64,000 nucleotides of DNA from Kibdelosporangium sp. MJ126-NF4 (GCF_000826545.1 NZ_CDME01000002.1:310001-374000), one strand, 5' to 3'. Shown: positions 33,750-43,993, numbered from the stretch's first letter. Numbers and translations are program-made. The notes: generated by a model not told the origin, from the sequence alone.

Positions 33750-35354
33750 ATGTCGTCGGAGTCAGCAGCGACCGCTGATCTGCGGGCCGGGCCGCGGGAG
33801 TGGCTCGGTCTTGCCGTACTCGCCTTGCCGCTGCTGGTGTTGGCGCTGAACATCAGCGTGCTGTTCCTTGCGGCTCCGCAACTCGGCGCCGATCTGCGGC
33901 CGAGCAGTACGGGGTTGCTGTGGATCATGGACATCTACGGGTTCATGATTGCCGGTTTCCTGGTGTGCATGGGGACACTGGGCGACCGCGTCGGCCGCCG
34001 CAGGTTGCTGGTGATCGGGGCGGTGGCGTTCGCCCTGGCGTCGTTGCTGGTCGCCTACTCCGTTTCGGCACCGATGCTCATCGTCGCGCGTGCGCTGCTT
34101 GGCATCGCCGGTGCCACGCTGATGCCCTCCACCCTGGCCTTGCTCAGCACCATGTTCCGGGATCCCCAGCAGCGCGGGGTAGCCATCGCGGTGTGGATGA
34201 CCGCCTTCTCGGTGGGGATGGCGGCTGGCCCGGTGATTGGTGGCGTAATGCTGGAGCACTTCTGGTGGGGATCGGTGTTCCTGCTCGGTGTCCCGGTGAT
34301 GGGTGTGCTGGTCGTCCTGGCACCGGTCCTGCTGCCCGAATACCGCGACGCGCAGGCTGGCAAACTCGATGTGTTCAGTGTCGCGCTGTCACTCGTGACG
34401 ATCGTGCCGATCATTTACGGGATCAAGGAAAGCGCCACCGGCCATGCGTCCTGGCCTGCCTACGTGGCGATCGCAGTCGGGTTGTTCGCCGGGGTGCTGT
34501 TCGTACGTCGGCAGCGCCGGATCACTGATCCGATGATCGACGTGCGACTGTTCGGGAACCGGGCTTTCACCGCGGCGCTGGCCCTGCTGGTGCTCGGCAT
34601 CATGGCCATCAACGGGATGAGCTACCTCTATCCCCAGTTCCTGCAGTCGGTCCGTGCTCTGTCGCCGATGGCGACCGGTCTGTGGATGATCGTTATCGCG
34701 GTGGCGGCGGTGCTCGGTTCCATGGTGGCGCCCCTGGTTGCGCGTCGGGTGCGCCCGGCCTACGTCATTGCCGGGGGAGCGCTGATCTCGGTGGCGGGTT
34801 TCCTGCTGATGACCCAGATACAGGCCGCCACCGGGATGACACTGGTGATGGCCGCGGGTGCGGCGGCCGTCGTCGGGCTCAGCCCGATCGGTGTGATGAG
34901 CACGGACATGGTGCTGACCTGCGCCCAGCCGGAGAAGGCCGGATCAGCCGCGGCGTTGTCGGAAACCAGTGCGGAACTCGGCGCAGGGCTCGGCGTCGCG
35001 GTGCTGGGCACCCTCGGTGCCGCGGTGTATCGCAACCAGATCACCGAGTCCGTTCCAGACGGCCTGCCGATCGACGTGGCCGACTCCGCCCGGAACAGCT
35101 TCAACGACGCGCTGGCCGAGGTTGGTCAGGTGCCGCCCGAACTTGGTGACCGACTGCTGAAATCCGCGCGGGAGGCTTTCACCGGTGGTTTGAACGTCGT
35201 CGGTGCCGCCAGCGCGGCGATTCTGGCAGTGCTCGCCGTTGTCACGGTGGCGTTGCTGCGGCACCTGCCACCCACCGGCCGGGACGAACAGGAGGGGCCG
35301 CCCGGCATCGGTACGGGCGAACAGGTCGAGACGACGTACCGAGCGGAAACCTAG
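33750..35354 (+). CDS. MFS drug transporter (14-helix, SmvA/QacA type)
   Basis: A 534-residue membrane protein. LNISVLFLAAPQLGADLRPS is near motif D, GDRVGRRRLLVIG is motif A and ARALLGIAGATLMPSTLALL is motif B. About 14 helices are visible, with a long segment between helices 13 and 14 (VPDGLPIDVADSARNSF). The family exports quaternary cations and dyes. ATG 33750 follows AAGGGGGGAG. It is probably cotranscribed with the aldo-keto reductase under MerR control. Confidence 0.86.
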   Translation: MSSESAATADLRAGPREWLGLAVLALPLLVLALNISVLFLAAPQLGADLRPSSTGLLWIMDIYGFMIAGFLVCMGTLGDRVGRRRLLVIGAVAFALASLLVAYSVSAPMLIVARALLGIAGATLMPSTLALLSTMFRDPQQRGVAIAVWMTAFSVGMAAGPVIGGVMLEHFWWGSVFLLGVPVMGVLVVLAPVLLPEYRDAQAGKLDVFSVALSLVTIVPIIYGIKESATGHASWPAYVAIAVGLFAGVLFVRRQRRITDPMIDVRLFGNRAFTAALALLVLGIMAINGMSYLYPQFLQSVRALSPMATGLWMIVIAVAAVLGSMVAPLVARRVRPAYVIAGGALISVAGFLLMTQIQAATGMTLVMAAGAAAVVGLSPIGVMSTDMVLTCAQPEKAGSAAALSETSAELGAGLGVAVLGTLGAAVYRNQITESVPDGLPIDVADSARNSFNDALAEVGQVPPELGDRLLKSAREAFTGGLNVVGAASAAILAVLAVVTVALLRHLPPTGRDEQEGPPGIGTGEQVETTYRAET

Positions 35355-35591
35355 TAGGCGGCGGCGCTTCGACGTGGTCATGTAGTGGTGGTGTGGCGGG
35401 TCAGTGGGGTTCGGAAGCCGGAAGATGGAATTGTGCCGCGTTGCGGAACAATTGGCTGGAAAGCTGCCATGGTCTGGTATGAGGCCGGGATTAACATCCG
35501 AAGAAAGTCGGATTGACCGACTTTGTCCGTTCTGGTGTAGTTGATTTCGTTCCACCCTCCCTGCCCTGTGAGTGGATTTCGGAAGGACTGA

Positions 35592-36416
<825 letters not shown>

Positions 36417-36534
36417 CACGAACCCACGGGCCCTTTCGAATGCCGGAATTTTGCCACCGGTTATCACCCCCCCGGGACGATCGTTCCCGTGATTCTCCTT
36501 CATTCTTTCCCTGCGAAGAAGGCTGGAAAAGCAC

Positions 36535-37671
36535 ATGAAAACTCGTATTCTCGGCGCCTGCCTCGCAGCAGGTGCCACGGTGGGCGCCGTCCTCATGGCC
36601 CCGTCCGCAGTCGCCGCACCACAGTTCGACCCGGCCATGGTCAACGCCGCCGCGGTCGAAATGGGCGTCACCCCCGCGAAAGCCGCCGAGCGCTTGGACA
36701 AGGAGCAGCGGCTGTCCCGCAACCTCGCCGACCTGCAGGCCGCCGGGATGCCGACCGACGGCGCGTACTTCGACTCCACCAGCGCCCTGATCGTGACCAC
36801 ATCGGACCCGGCACGTGCCAGGCGGGCCGGGCTGACCCCGCGTTCCGGCGTGCGGGGTGAACGTGCGCTCAACGATCTGACGGCCAAGGTCGAGAAGGTC
36901 ATCGGCGCGGACTCCGGCCAGGTCCTGACGTGGGGCCCGGACGTGGCCCTGGACCGTGTCGTCGTGACTGTCAGGGAGACCGCCGGGATCGGGCTGATGC
37001 TCAGGCTGTCCGGGATGGACGGTGTGATCGTCGAGACCAGCCCGGACGAACTGATCCACCAAGCTGATGTCGTGCCCGGCCGGATGATGGACCTCGACCC
37101 GGGAACCAACTGCTCGCTCGGCTTCAACGGCACGCGCAACGGCGCCAAGGTCCTGCTGACCGCGGGCCACTGCGTCGAGGGCAACCCGGACATCCTCGAC
37201 GCCAACGGCACCCACATCGGCAAGGGCGCGGGCAGCGGGTTCCCGGCCAGGGAGTTCGGGATCGTGAACATCGACCCCGAGGACACCCAGCGAGCCTTTG
37301 TGGACACTCGGATGGGCACGACGGTGAACATCACCGGCGCGTCGAAGGCACCGATCGGCACCACGATCTGCAAGGCGGGCAACACCACCGGCTGGACCTG
37401 CGGCACGATCACGCACTACAACCAGTCCGTGCAGTACTCGGGTGAGTCGGTGACCACCACCGGCCTGGCCCGCTCGACGGTCTGCACCGAGGGCGGCGAC
37501 AGCGGCGGTGCGTATATCTCCGGCAACACCGCGCAGGGCATGACATCTGGCGGTCCGCGGGGCGCGGAGTGCGGTTTCAACCAGGGCGCCAACGCGACCG
37601 GCTTCTACTCGTTCTACCAGCCTGTCGTCGACGCGGCGAGCTTCTATGGGGTCACACTACTCACCTCGTGA
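36535..37671 (+). CDS. Secreted streptogrisin/alpha-lytic-type protease (S1E) with Glu in the triad
   Basis: A 378-residue preproprotease. The signal peptide is residues 1-28, and a pro-domain of about 155 residues acts as folding chaperone. The catalytic domain begins near 184. His212 in LLTAGHC and Ser323 in EGGDSGGAY are normal. The third residue, Asp in streptogrisins (DYGIV), reads Glu240 in AREFGIVNI. This may lower activity or alter pH dependence. Cysteines at 193, 213, 279 and 289 fit the usual disulfides. It lies 118 bases after the trypsin-like gene and has its own ribosome site. Confidence 0.87.
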   Translation: MKTRILGACLAAGATVGAVLMAPSAVAAPQFDPAMVNAAAVEMGVTPAKAAERLDKEQRLSRNLADLQAAGMPTDGAYFDSTSALIVTTSDPARARRAGLTPRSGVRGERALNDLTAKVEKVIGADSGQVLTWGPDVALDRVVVTVRETAGIGLMLRLSGMDGVIVETSPDELIHQADVVPGRMMDLDPGTNCSLGFNGTRNGAKVLLTAGHCVEGNPDILDANGTHIGKGAGSGFPAREFGIVNIDPEDTQRAFVDTRMGTTVNITGASKAPIGTTICKAGNTTGWTCGTITHYNQSVQYSGESVTTTGLARSTVCTEGGDSGGAYISGNTAQGMTSGGPRGAECGFNQGANATGFYSFYQPVVDAASFYGVTLLTS

Positions 37672-37684
37672 TGGCGGCGTGACG

Positions 37685-37719
37685 AAGGGGAGCGCGCCGC
37701 ATCCACGCGCTCCCCTTCA
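37685..37719. terminator. Strong bidirectional hairpin terminator
   Basis: GAAGGGGAGCGCG at 37685-37697 pairs perfectly with CGCGCTCCCCTTC at 37707-37719, a 13-bp stem with a 9-base loop. It lies between the convergent protease and PucR genes. Confidence 0.85.
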
Positions 37720-37745
37720 CCCTGTCTGTGCGCGGAGCACGCCGG

Positions 37746-39200
37746 TCAGATGAGCCGGAGCGCCATCAGCAATGTCGCCCGTACCTGCCCGTCCTGCAGG
37801 TCCAGCCCGAGCAGTTCCTGGATTCGTTTGAGGCGGTAGGCCAGTGTGTTGCGGTGGATGAACAGTTCCTGGCAGATCGCCGGGGTCGCGCCGCTGCACC
37901 GCAGGTACGTTTCCAGCGTGGTCAGCAGTGCGCGGTCGCCGGAGCGCTGCAGTGGCGCGAGGAGCCGCTTGGCGAGGCTGGTCGTGCCGGGATGGCGCAG
38001 TGTGTCCACGACGGTGTCGAAGTTCAGCTGTGGTGCGGGATGTATGCCCGGCTCGCCCAGCGCACGGCGGGCTGTCCGCAGTGTCAGGCCGAGCTCCGTG
38101 GCGTTTTCGGCGGTGCTGACGATGACGGAGATCGACCGGGCTCGGCCGACGGCTGCCCTGGCCGCCGCCATCAGACGGTCTTGGTCCAGCGCCTCGCTTT
38201 GCAGCAGGATGGTCGACAGGTCCGGCTCCTCGACGTACCGCACCACTGGGAACTCTCCGGCCAGCATCACGCGTGCGCGCCAGGACACCGACCGCAGAGA
38301 GGTCGTGGACATCCCCGCACCCGGCTGCAGCACCACGATTCCGGTGCGCTGATGGGGCTCCAGTTCGGCGTCGCGGGCAAGCGCGATCAGTTCGTCGGCG
38401 GGGATCGAGTCGTTGCCGTAGATCGCCGCGGTCAGTCGGCCCGCGTTGCGGGAGTGCGCGGTTCCGGTCGAGCCGAACATGGTGCTCAGCTGCATGGACA
38501 CCACCGCCGCGACCGGCGCCAGCAAGGTATCGATTGTGGGCCTGGTGTCGGCTTTCTCGACCACCAGCCGGAAACGGTCGCGCTCACCGCCGGGCATCGT
38601 GAACTCGGTGCGGGCCGGGAACGCGCCGTCGCCGCCCGCGCTGAGCAGCGTCGTGCCGGTGGAGTCCTGAATGGACACGCGGGCGTCCGCGACTTCGCTG
38701 ATGCGGTGCAGGACATCCTGGATCGTGCCCTGCTCGACGGCGATGCGGCTGCAGTCGTCGGCCAGTTCCGAGCCCCGGCGCAGCGCCTCGTAGCGCTCGG
38801 CCGACAGCCGGTCCTGGACATCCCGCTGGACCAGCACGAACGGCACTTCCGCCGGGATGACCAGCAGTGGGACCGCGTGGTTCTCGCAGGCGGTGACCAG
38901 CCCCGCGGGCAGGGTGGCGTGCGCGGGACCGAGGCCGAAGGCGAGCGCGGCGATCGGGATCTTGGCGAGCCGCTCGACGTAGGCGTCCCAGATCCGGGCA
39001 TCGGTGACGTTGAGCGCCATCCCGGAGGTCAGCATCAGGGCGCCGGGAGTGAGGAACGGCGACGGGTCGATCGACTCGGTCGGGGCGCACCATGTGATCG
39101 GCCGCTCCAGCGCCCCGGGAGCGCCGGTGACCCGGAACTCGACCTGGAGCTGGGGATCGTCTCGCATGTCCGCGACCCGCACCCGTCGAGTGTACTGCAC
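37746..39200 (-). CDS. PucR family transcriptional regulator
   Basis: A regulator of about 484 residues. The N-terminal PucR domain (VRVADMRDDPQLQVEFRV onward) probably senses a purine-like or other nitrogen compound. A GGDEF-like middle domain follows. The C-terminal CdaR-type helix-turn-helix is TLETYLRCSGATPAICQELF with HRNTLAYRLKRIQELLG. GTG 39200 is one of three possible starts (TTG 39209, GTG 39182). It is divergent from the pxp-type operon with 77 bases between them, so it very likely controls that operon. Confidence 0.86.
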   Translation of the reverse strand: MQYTRRVRVADMRDDPQLQVEFRVTGAPGALERPITWCAPTESIDPSPFLTPGALMLTSGMALNVTDARIWDAYVERLAKIPIAALAFGLGPAHATLPAGLVTACENHAVPLLVIPAEVPFVLVQRDVQDRLSAERYEALRRGSELADDCSRIAVEQGTIQDVLHRISEVADARVSIQDSTGTTLLSAGGDGAFPARTEFTMPGGERDRFRLVVEKADTRPTIDTLLAPVAAVVSMQLSTMFGSTGTAHSRNAGRLTAAIYGNDSIPADELIALARDAELEPHQRTGIVVLQPGAGMSTTSLRSVSWRARVMLAGEFPVVRYVEEPDLSTILLQSEALDQDRLMAAARAAVGRARSISVIVSTAENATELGLTLRTARRALGEPGIHPAPQLNFDTVVDTLRHPGTTSLAKRLLAPLQRSGDRALLTTLETYLRCSGATPAICQELFIHRNTLAYRLKRIQELLGLDLQDGQVRATLLMALRLI

Positions 39201-39277
39201 TGTGCCCAAAATGGACCGCGCGATTGTGGCAGCTTGCCCAATGCGGGAAGGGTGTGCCGGTGCTTACTGTGCGGAGC

Positions 39278-40009
39278 ATGACGGTGACAGCCCCCTTCCT
39301 CAATTCCGACATGGGTGAGGGCTACGGACTGCACAGCTTCGGCAACGACGACGCGCTGCTCGGACTGGTGGACGTGATCAACGTGGCCTGTGGCTACCAC
39401 GCCGGTGACCCGGACACGATGGACCGGACGGTCGCCGCGGCCGTCGAGCGGGGCGTGCTGATCGGCGCGCATCCGGGGCTGCCGGACCTGGCGGGGTTCG
39501 GTCGGCGGCGGATGTCCTTGCTGCCCAGCGAGGTCGAGTCGATCGTGCTGTACCAGGTCGGTGCCCTCTCTGCCTTCCTGGTCAAGCATGGCGTGCGGCT
39601 CAACCACATCAAGCCACACGGCGCCCTGTACGGCATGCTCGCCGCGGACCCAGAGCTGATGGCCGGTGTGGCACGTGCTGCCCGCCAGTTCGACGTGCCG
39701 GTGTTCGGCTTGGCAGGCACCGCCCATGAGGCGGTGTGCCTCGAGCTCGGTGTTCCGTTCGTCGCGGAACTGTACGTCGACCTCAACTACGACGGCGCGG
39801 GTGAGCTGATCATCCAGCGCCGCCCTGGGAAGACCGACCCGGCCGAAGCGGGATGGCGGGTGGCGCGCGCCATGGCAGGCGAGGGTGTCCTGGCCGTGGA
39901 CGGGACCGAACTCGACATTCGCTTCGACAGCGTCTGTGTGCACTCCGACGCACCCAATTCCGTCGTCGTGGCGGCGGCTGTCCGCGCTGTCCTCGACCGT
40001 CAGCAGTGA
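39278..40009 (+). CDS. pxpA: LamB/YcsF (PxpA) family protein
   Basis: A 243-residue protein of the LamB/YcsF family, which includes PxpA of bacterial 5-oxoprolinase. LNSDMGEGYG and VACGYHAGDP at the N-terminus and HIKPHGALYG in the middle are family hallmarks and hold the likely catalytic Asp and His. PxpA works with PxpB and PxpC to open 5-oxoproline to glutamate with ATP. Here a biotin carrier and a biotin carboxylase are inserted between pxpA and pxpBC, so the substrate may be another lactam or amide. ATG 39278 has only a weak GGAG before it. Confidence 0.87.
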   Translation: MTVTAPFLNSDMGEGYGLHSFGNDDALLGLVDVINVACGYHAGDPDTMDRTVAAAVERGVLIGAHPGLPDLAGFGRRRMSLLPSEVESIVLYQVGALSAFLVKHGVRLNHIKPHGALYGMLAADPELMAGVARAARQFDVPVFGLAGTAHEAVCLELGVPFVAELYVDLNYDGAGELIIQRRPGKTDPAEAGWRVARAMAGEGVLAVDGTELDIRFDSVCVHSDAPNSVVVAAAVRAVLDRQQ

Positions 40010-40022
40010 GAAAGGGCCAGGC

Positions 40023-40262
40023 ATGTCCGACGTCCGCTGCCCGCTCCCGGGCATCTTCCACACCAGGCCAGGGCCCGGTAAGGAGCCGTTCGTGCTGTGC
40101 GGCGACCGGATCGAGGCGGGGGCCGCGATCGGCATCGTCGAGGTGATGAAGCAGTTCACCGAGATCCGCTCGGACGTCTCCGGGACCGTGGTCTCGATCA
40201 ACGTCGCCGACGGCGGGACCGTCCTGCCCGGCGCGGTCCTCATCGTGGTCGAGGAGGACTGA
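40023..40262 (+). CDS. Biotin carboxyl carrier protein, minimal
   Basis: A 79-residue protein that is little more than a biotinyl domain. The biotinylation motif is EVMKQF, with Lys as attachment site, placed between the two hairpin halves of the fold. The usual AMKM is altered to VMKQ, as in carriers linked to PxpBC-like enzymes. It would ferry carboxybiotin from the biotin carboxylase (next gene) to the PxpBC-like carboxyltransferase. ATG 40023 lies 13 bases after pxpA. Confidence 0.85.
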   Translation: MSDVRCPLPGIFHTRPGPGKEPFVLCGDRIEAGAAIGIVEVMKQFTEIRSDVSGTVVSINVADGGTVLPGAVLIVVEED

Positions 40263-40266
40263 CCCG

Positions 40267-41622
40267 GTGCGGAAACTGCTCATCGCGAACCGGGGCGAGA
40301 TCGCCGTCCGGATCATCAGCACCGCGCACGCCATGGACATCGCCACCGTGGTGGTGTGCAGCGAGGCGGACCGCTGCTCGCTCGCGGCCAGGACCGCGGG
40401 GGAGTCCGTCGTGATCGGGCCGCCTCCCGCCCAGGCCAGCTATCTCGACCAGCAGGCAGTGCTCCGGGCCGCGTTGGACACCGGCGCGGACGCCGTCCAT
40501 CCCGGTTTCGGGTTCCTGTCGGAGAACGCCGACTTCGCCCAGTCGGTCATCGACAACGGTCTCATCTGGGTCGGGCCCGCTCCGGCCGCGATCCGGTTGA
40601 TGGGAGACAAGGTCGCCGCCCGCGAAGCGGCACGGGCCGCCGGGGTGCCGGTACTCGCGGGCTCCGACGGGCCGCTCGATCCCGCCGCCGATCCGATGCA
40701 CACCGCCGAGGCGGTCGGGTTCCCGTTGGTCATCAAGGCCTCGGCCGGAGGTGGTGGCCGCGGTATCCGCCTCGTCACGCGCTCGGCTGATTTTCTGTCC
40801 GCCTTGGACCTGGTTCGCGCGGAGGCCAGTGCCGGGTTCGGCGACGACACCGTCTACCTGGAGCGGTTTGTCGAACGGGCCCGGCATGTCGAGGTGCAGG
40901 TGCTCGGGGACGGCGTCCGGGTCGTCCACCTTGGCGACCGGGACTGTTCGATGCAGCGCCGCTCCCAGAAGGTGCTCGAGGAGGCCCCGGCACCGGACCT
41001 GCCTGACGAGGTTCGTGAACGCATCCGCGGCTCATCGGTGGACCTGGCGGCGGCATGCCACTACAGCGGTGTGGGCACGGTCGAGTTCCTCTACGACCCG
41101 CTCCGGCGCGAGGCGGCCTTCATCGAGATGAACACCAGGCTGCAAGTGGAGCACCCGGTCACCGAGATGGTCACCGGGATCGACCTCGTCGAGCAGCAGT
41201 TGCGCATCGCCCGCGGCGAGTCGCTCGGACTGGCCCAGGACGAGGTCACGCTAACCGGGCACGCGATCGAGTCACGGATCAACGCCGAGGACCCGGACCG
41301 TGACTTCTTTCCCAGCCCTGGCACGATCTCCGCGCTGACCTGGCCCACCGGGCCTGGTGTGCGGGTGGACACCGGTGTGGTCGCGGGCGACGTGGTGGCG
41401 CCGTTCTACGACTCCATGATCGCCAAACTCATCGTGCACGCACCCACTCGGGACGCCGCGATCACGCGGATGTCCGAAGCGCTGCGGCAGATCGAGATCA
41501 CCGGCATCGCCACCACCACCGGCCTGCAGTCCGACCTGGTCGCACGGCCCGAGTTCGCGGCAGTGGAACACCACACGACGTTCATCGAATCCACTCCCGG
41601 GCTGCTGAAGGAGAAGGTGTGA
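40267..41622 (+). CDS. accC: Biotin carboxylase (AccC type)
   Basis: A 451-residue ATP-grasp enzyme. KLLIANRGEIAVRII is the N-terminal domain, KASAGGGGRGIR the glycine-rich ATP loop, MNTRLQVEHPVTEMVTGIDL the biotin carboxylase signature, and HAIESRINAEDP the C-terminal domain. It uses ATP and bicarbonate to carboxylate biotin on the small carrier upstream. GTG 40267 is 4 bases after the carrier gene. This is an operon-specific copy and not necessarily the fatty-acid enzyme. It is full length. Confidence 0.9.
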   Translation: MRKLLIANRGEIAVRIISTAHAMDIATVVVCSEADRCSLAARTAGESVVIGPPPAQASYLDQQAVLRAALDTGADAVHPGFGFLSENADFAQSVIDNGLIWVGPAPAAIRLMGDKVAAREAARAAGVPVLAGSDGPLDPAADPMHTAEAVGFPLVIKASAGGGGRGIRLVTRSADFLSALDLVRAEASAGFGDDTVYLERFVERARHVEVQVLGDGVRVVHLGDRDCSMQRRSQKVLEEAPAPDLPDEVRERIRGSSVDLAAACHYSGVGTVEFLYDPLRREAAFIEMNTRLQVEHPVTEMVTGIDLVEQQLRIARGESLGLAQDEVTLTGHAIESRINAEDPDRDFFPSPGTISALTWPTGPGVRVDTGVVAGDVVAPFYDSMIAKLIVHAPTRDAAITRMSEALRQIEITGIATTTGLQSDLVARPEFAAVEHHTTFIESTPGLLKEKV

Positions 41623-42524
41623 GCGCACTGGAGGTCCTGCCCGCGCATGCCCGGTACACCTGGGGCGGCGACGAGTTCCTGTTCGTGGAGATCGCCGAGG
41701 AGATGAGCCTGGCGGCCAACCTCCGTGCCATGGCCATCGCGCGCGGCCTGACCGAGCAGTCGCTCGACGGGATCATCGACATCTGCCCGGCGAACGCGTC
41801 GCTGCTGATCCGTTTCGACCCGGACGTTCTCCCGCCCGCGGTCCTGCGGAGCACGGTCCAGGAGTGGGAGGCCGACGCGCGGCAGCAGGTGGGCAGTGTC
41901 CTGCCGACCAGGATCATCGAGGTCCCGGTCTGGTACGACGATCCCTACACCCGTGAGGTCGCAGCCCGCTTCCGCGAGGGCTACCACCAGGACCCGGCGG
42001 GCACCGACATCGACTACGCCGCGCGGGTCAACGGCCTGCCCGACGCCGCGGAGTTCATCCGCCGACACCATACCCAGCCCTGGATCGTCTCCATGGTCGG
42101 CTTCGTCGCCGGGCTGCCGTTCCTGTTCCAACTGGTCGAACGGGAGCATCAGCTACAGGTGCCGAAGTACCTCAGCCCACGCACGGACACACCGAGGCTC
42201 ACTGTCGGGCACGGCGGCTGCTTCGCCTGCGTCTACTCGGTTCGCGGGGCGGGCGGTTACCAGATGTTCGGTATCGCCGCCGCGCCGATCTTCGACCCGG
42301 CCCGGTCACTGCCCGACTTCGCCGACTCGATGGTGTTCTTCCGTCCCGGCGACATCGTGAAGTTCGCGCCGGTCACCGAGCAGGAATACCGGCGGATCCA
42401 AGGCGAGGTCGAGACCGGCACCTTTGGCTACCGGACCGCTCCGGTGGAGTTCGACGTCGAGCGGGCCGTCGCGGATCCCCAGGCCTACAACGCCACTCTG
42501 CTGGAGGTGCTCCATGCCCCGTGA
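41619..42524 (+). CDS. pxpB: PxpB/KipI-type (allophanate hydrolase subunit 1-like) protein
   Basis: A 301-residue member of the carboxyltransferase C/D family. The core signature is QPWIVSMVGFVAGLPFLF, followed by PKYLSPRTDTPRLTV. The same fold forms half of the carboxyltransferase domain of urea carboxylase. Paired with PxpC it makes the catalytic unit of 5-oxoprolinase. The N-terminal ~50 residues go beyond the short KipI form. The GTG start overlaps the carboxylase stop, and the 3' end overlaps pxpC by 11 bases. Confidence 0.87.
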   Translation: MSALEVLPAHARYTWGGDEFLFVEIAEEMSLAANLRAMAIARGLTEQSLDGIIDICPANASLLIRFDPDVLPPAVLRSTVQEWEADARQQVGSVLPTRIIEVPVWYDDPYTREVAARFREGYHQDPAGTDIDYAARVNGLPDAAEFIRRHHTQPWIVSMVGFVAGLPFLFQLVEREHQLQVPKYLSPRTDTPRLTVGHGGCFACVYSVRGAGGYQMFGIAAAPIFDPARSLPDFADSMVFFRPGDIVKFAPVTEQEYRRIQGEVETGTFGYRTAPVEFDVERAVADPQAYNATLLEVLHAP

Positions 42525-43494
42525 CCGCGCCGTCGAGATCGTCCAGCCCGGCTTGGCGACGACCGTTCAGGACCGGGGCCGCATCGGCTGTTACGCCTGG
42601 GGAATCCCGCAGGGCGGCTCGCTGGACCAGTACTCCACCGAACTGGCCAACGCGCTGGTCGGCAACACCGACGGCGAGGCCTTACTCGAATGCGCCTACA
42701 TGGGGCCGGTGCTGAAGGTCACCGCGGCCGTCGACATCGCGGTCACCGGCGCCCCGGTCCCAGTGCGGGTGAACGGCGATGATCGTGCTGAGTGGACGCG
42801 GCTCGCGTTGGCCGAGGGCGACGAGTTGAGCTTCGGGTTCCTCAGCGGCGGATGCCGGTTCTACATCGCTTTCTCCGGCGGTGTCGATGTCCCGCTCGTT
42901 CTCGGCAGCCGTTCGACCTATCCGCTCGGCGTGATGGGCGGGTTCCACGGCCGAAAACTCGACGCGGGGGACATCGTTCCGATCGGCGGGCCCCGGACGC
43001 CTCCACCCGGTGACGTCGTCGGCGACGAGCACCAGCCCGTTTTCGAGCGAGAACAACAGGTCCGCATCATGCTCGGCCTCTACGACCATCGCCTCACCGA
43101 CAAAGGCCTTGCCAATCTCACCGGCGAAGAGTGGACACTCACCCCTGTCGCCGATCGCGCGGGCCTGCGCTACGACGGCCCCGGCGTCGAATGGCGTGAG
43201 CGCGTGCAACCCTTCGGCGCTGGTTCGGACCCCTCCAACATCGTCGACGCAGGCTACGCTGTCGGCTCCATCCAGATACCGGGCGGCACGCAACCGATCG
43301 TGCTGCACCGCGACGCCGTCTCAGGCGGTGGTTACGCGATGGTCGGCACAGTCATCAGCGCCGACATGGACCTCGTCGCCCGCGCCGCACCCGGCACGAC
43401 AACCCGGTTCACACCCGTCGACCTCGACACCGCGCTCGCCGCACGCAGACAACGAGCGCAGACACTCGCCGCCGCCATCACCTCCCTCACCTGA
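42514..43494 (+). CDS. pxpC: PxpC/KipA-type biotin-dependent carboxyltransferase
   Basis: A 326-residue member of the carboxyltransferase A/B family. VEIVQPGLATTVQDRGRIG is the standard N-terminus, then GIPQGGSLDQYS, LVLGSRSTYPLGVMGG and, near the end, IQIPGGTQPIVLHRDAVSGGGY. It matches the other half of the urea carboxylase carboxyltransferase domain. ATG 42514 follows CTGGAGG. With the carrier, the carboxylase and PxpB the operon encodes a complete three-activity biotin enzyme. Confidence 0.88.
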   Translation: MPRDRAVEIVQPGLATTVQDRGRIGCYAWGIPQGGSLDQYSTELANALVGNTDGEALLECAYMGPVLKVTAAVDIAVTGAPVPVRVNGDDRAEWTRLALAEGDELSFGFLSGGCRFYIAFSGGVDVPLVLGSRSTYPLGVMGGFHGRKLDAGDIVPIGGPRTPPPGDVVGDEHQPVFEREQQVRIMLGLYDHRLTDKGLANLTGEEWTLTPVADRAGLRYDGPGVEWRERVQPFGAGSDPSNIVDAGYAVGSIQIPGGTQPIVLHRDAVSGGGYAMVGTVISADMDLVARAAPGTTTRFTPVDLDTALAARRQRAQTLAAAITSLT

Positions 43495-43511
43495 ATTGGG
43501 CCGAACAGCCA

Positions 43512-43527
43512 CCACTGCTCACAGTGG
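43512..43527 (+). terminator. Short hairpin after the pxp operon
   Basis: CCACTG at 43512-43517 and CAGTGG at 43522-43527 form a 6-bp stem with a 4-base loop, 18 bases after the pxpC stop. There is no U-tract, so it is a modest candidate. The bases from here to 43737 hold nothing else recognised. Confidence 0.35.
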
Positions 43528-43737
43528 AACAACTCGGCAGGCCGCCATGAACGTGACAACGTGCCGATCAGCTCGGCGGTTCACTTCCGTTCCTGTCGAA
43601 TTGTCATCGGTTGGCACAAGCCTGAATCCGAACGGGTTTCATCATCACCGTGTGGACAGTCACTCCCTTTGGTGCGCTCGCCTGCGTTATTCGCTGCGGG
43701 CATACGGGCTGTTCGTCAAGATGAACAGGAGGTGAAC

Positions 43738-43905
43738 GTGACTGTCGGTCCTTTTAGGATGGGTTTCGGGATGGTGAGAACTGCCAAGGCCCCCGTGAGG
43801 CAGTACAGTACGGACGACCGGGTCTCCGTGCTGCCCGGTCGTGGCAACCGTGTCAGCCGCATAGTGAAAACCACTCGCGATTCGGTCGATGTCGACTTCC
43901 TGTAA
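43738..43905 (+). CDS. Small basic protein of unknown function
   Basis: A 55-residue protein with GTG start at 43738. A perfect AGGAGG at 43727-43732, five bases upstream, strongly supports translation here rather than from the longer reading at 43561. It is basic and soluble (MVRTAKAPVRQYSTDDRVSV and GRGNRVSRIVKTTRDSV). No cysteines or membrane segment. No family recognised. A similar ribosome site precedes the next small gene. Confidence 0.55.
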   Translation: MTVGPFRMGFGMVRTAKAPVRQYSTDDRVSVLPGRGNRVSRIVKTTRDSVDVDFL

Positions 43906-43993
43906 GGATTCGCGGTGAGTTTCAGGGCGGTGGGAACTTTCCGGCAACGGGTGATGTTGACCCTGGTACTACTCCGTGGACCGAGGAGGCGAT

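Noticed and set aside
39035..40243. Antisense frame over pxpA and the biotin carrier gene
   Set aside because: The plus strand carries the conserved LamB/YcsF and biotinylation motifs; this frame has none.
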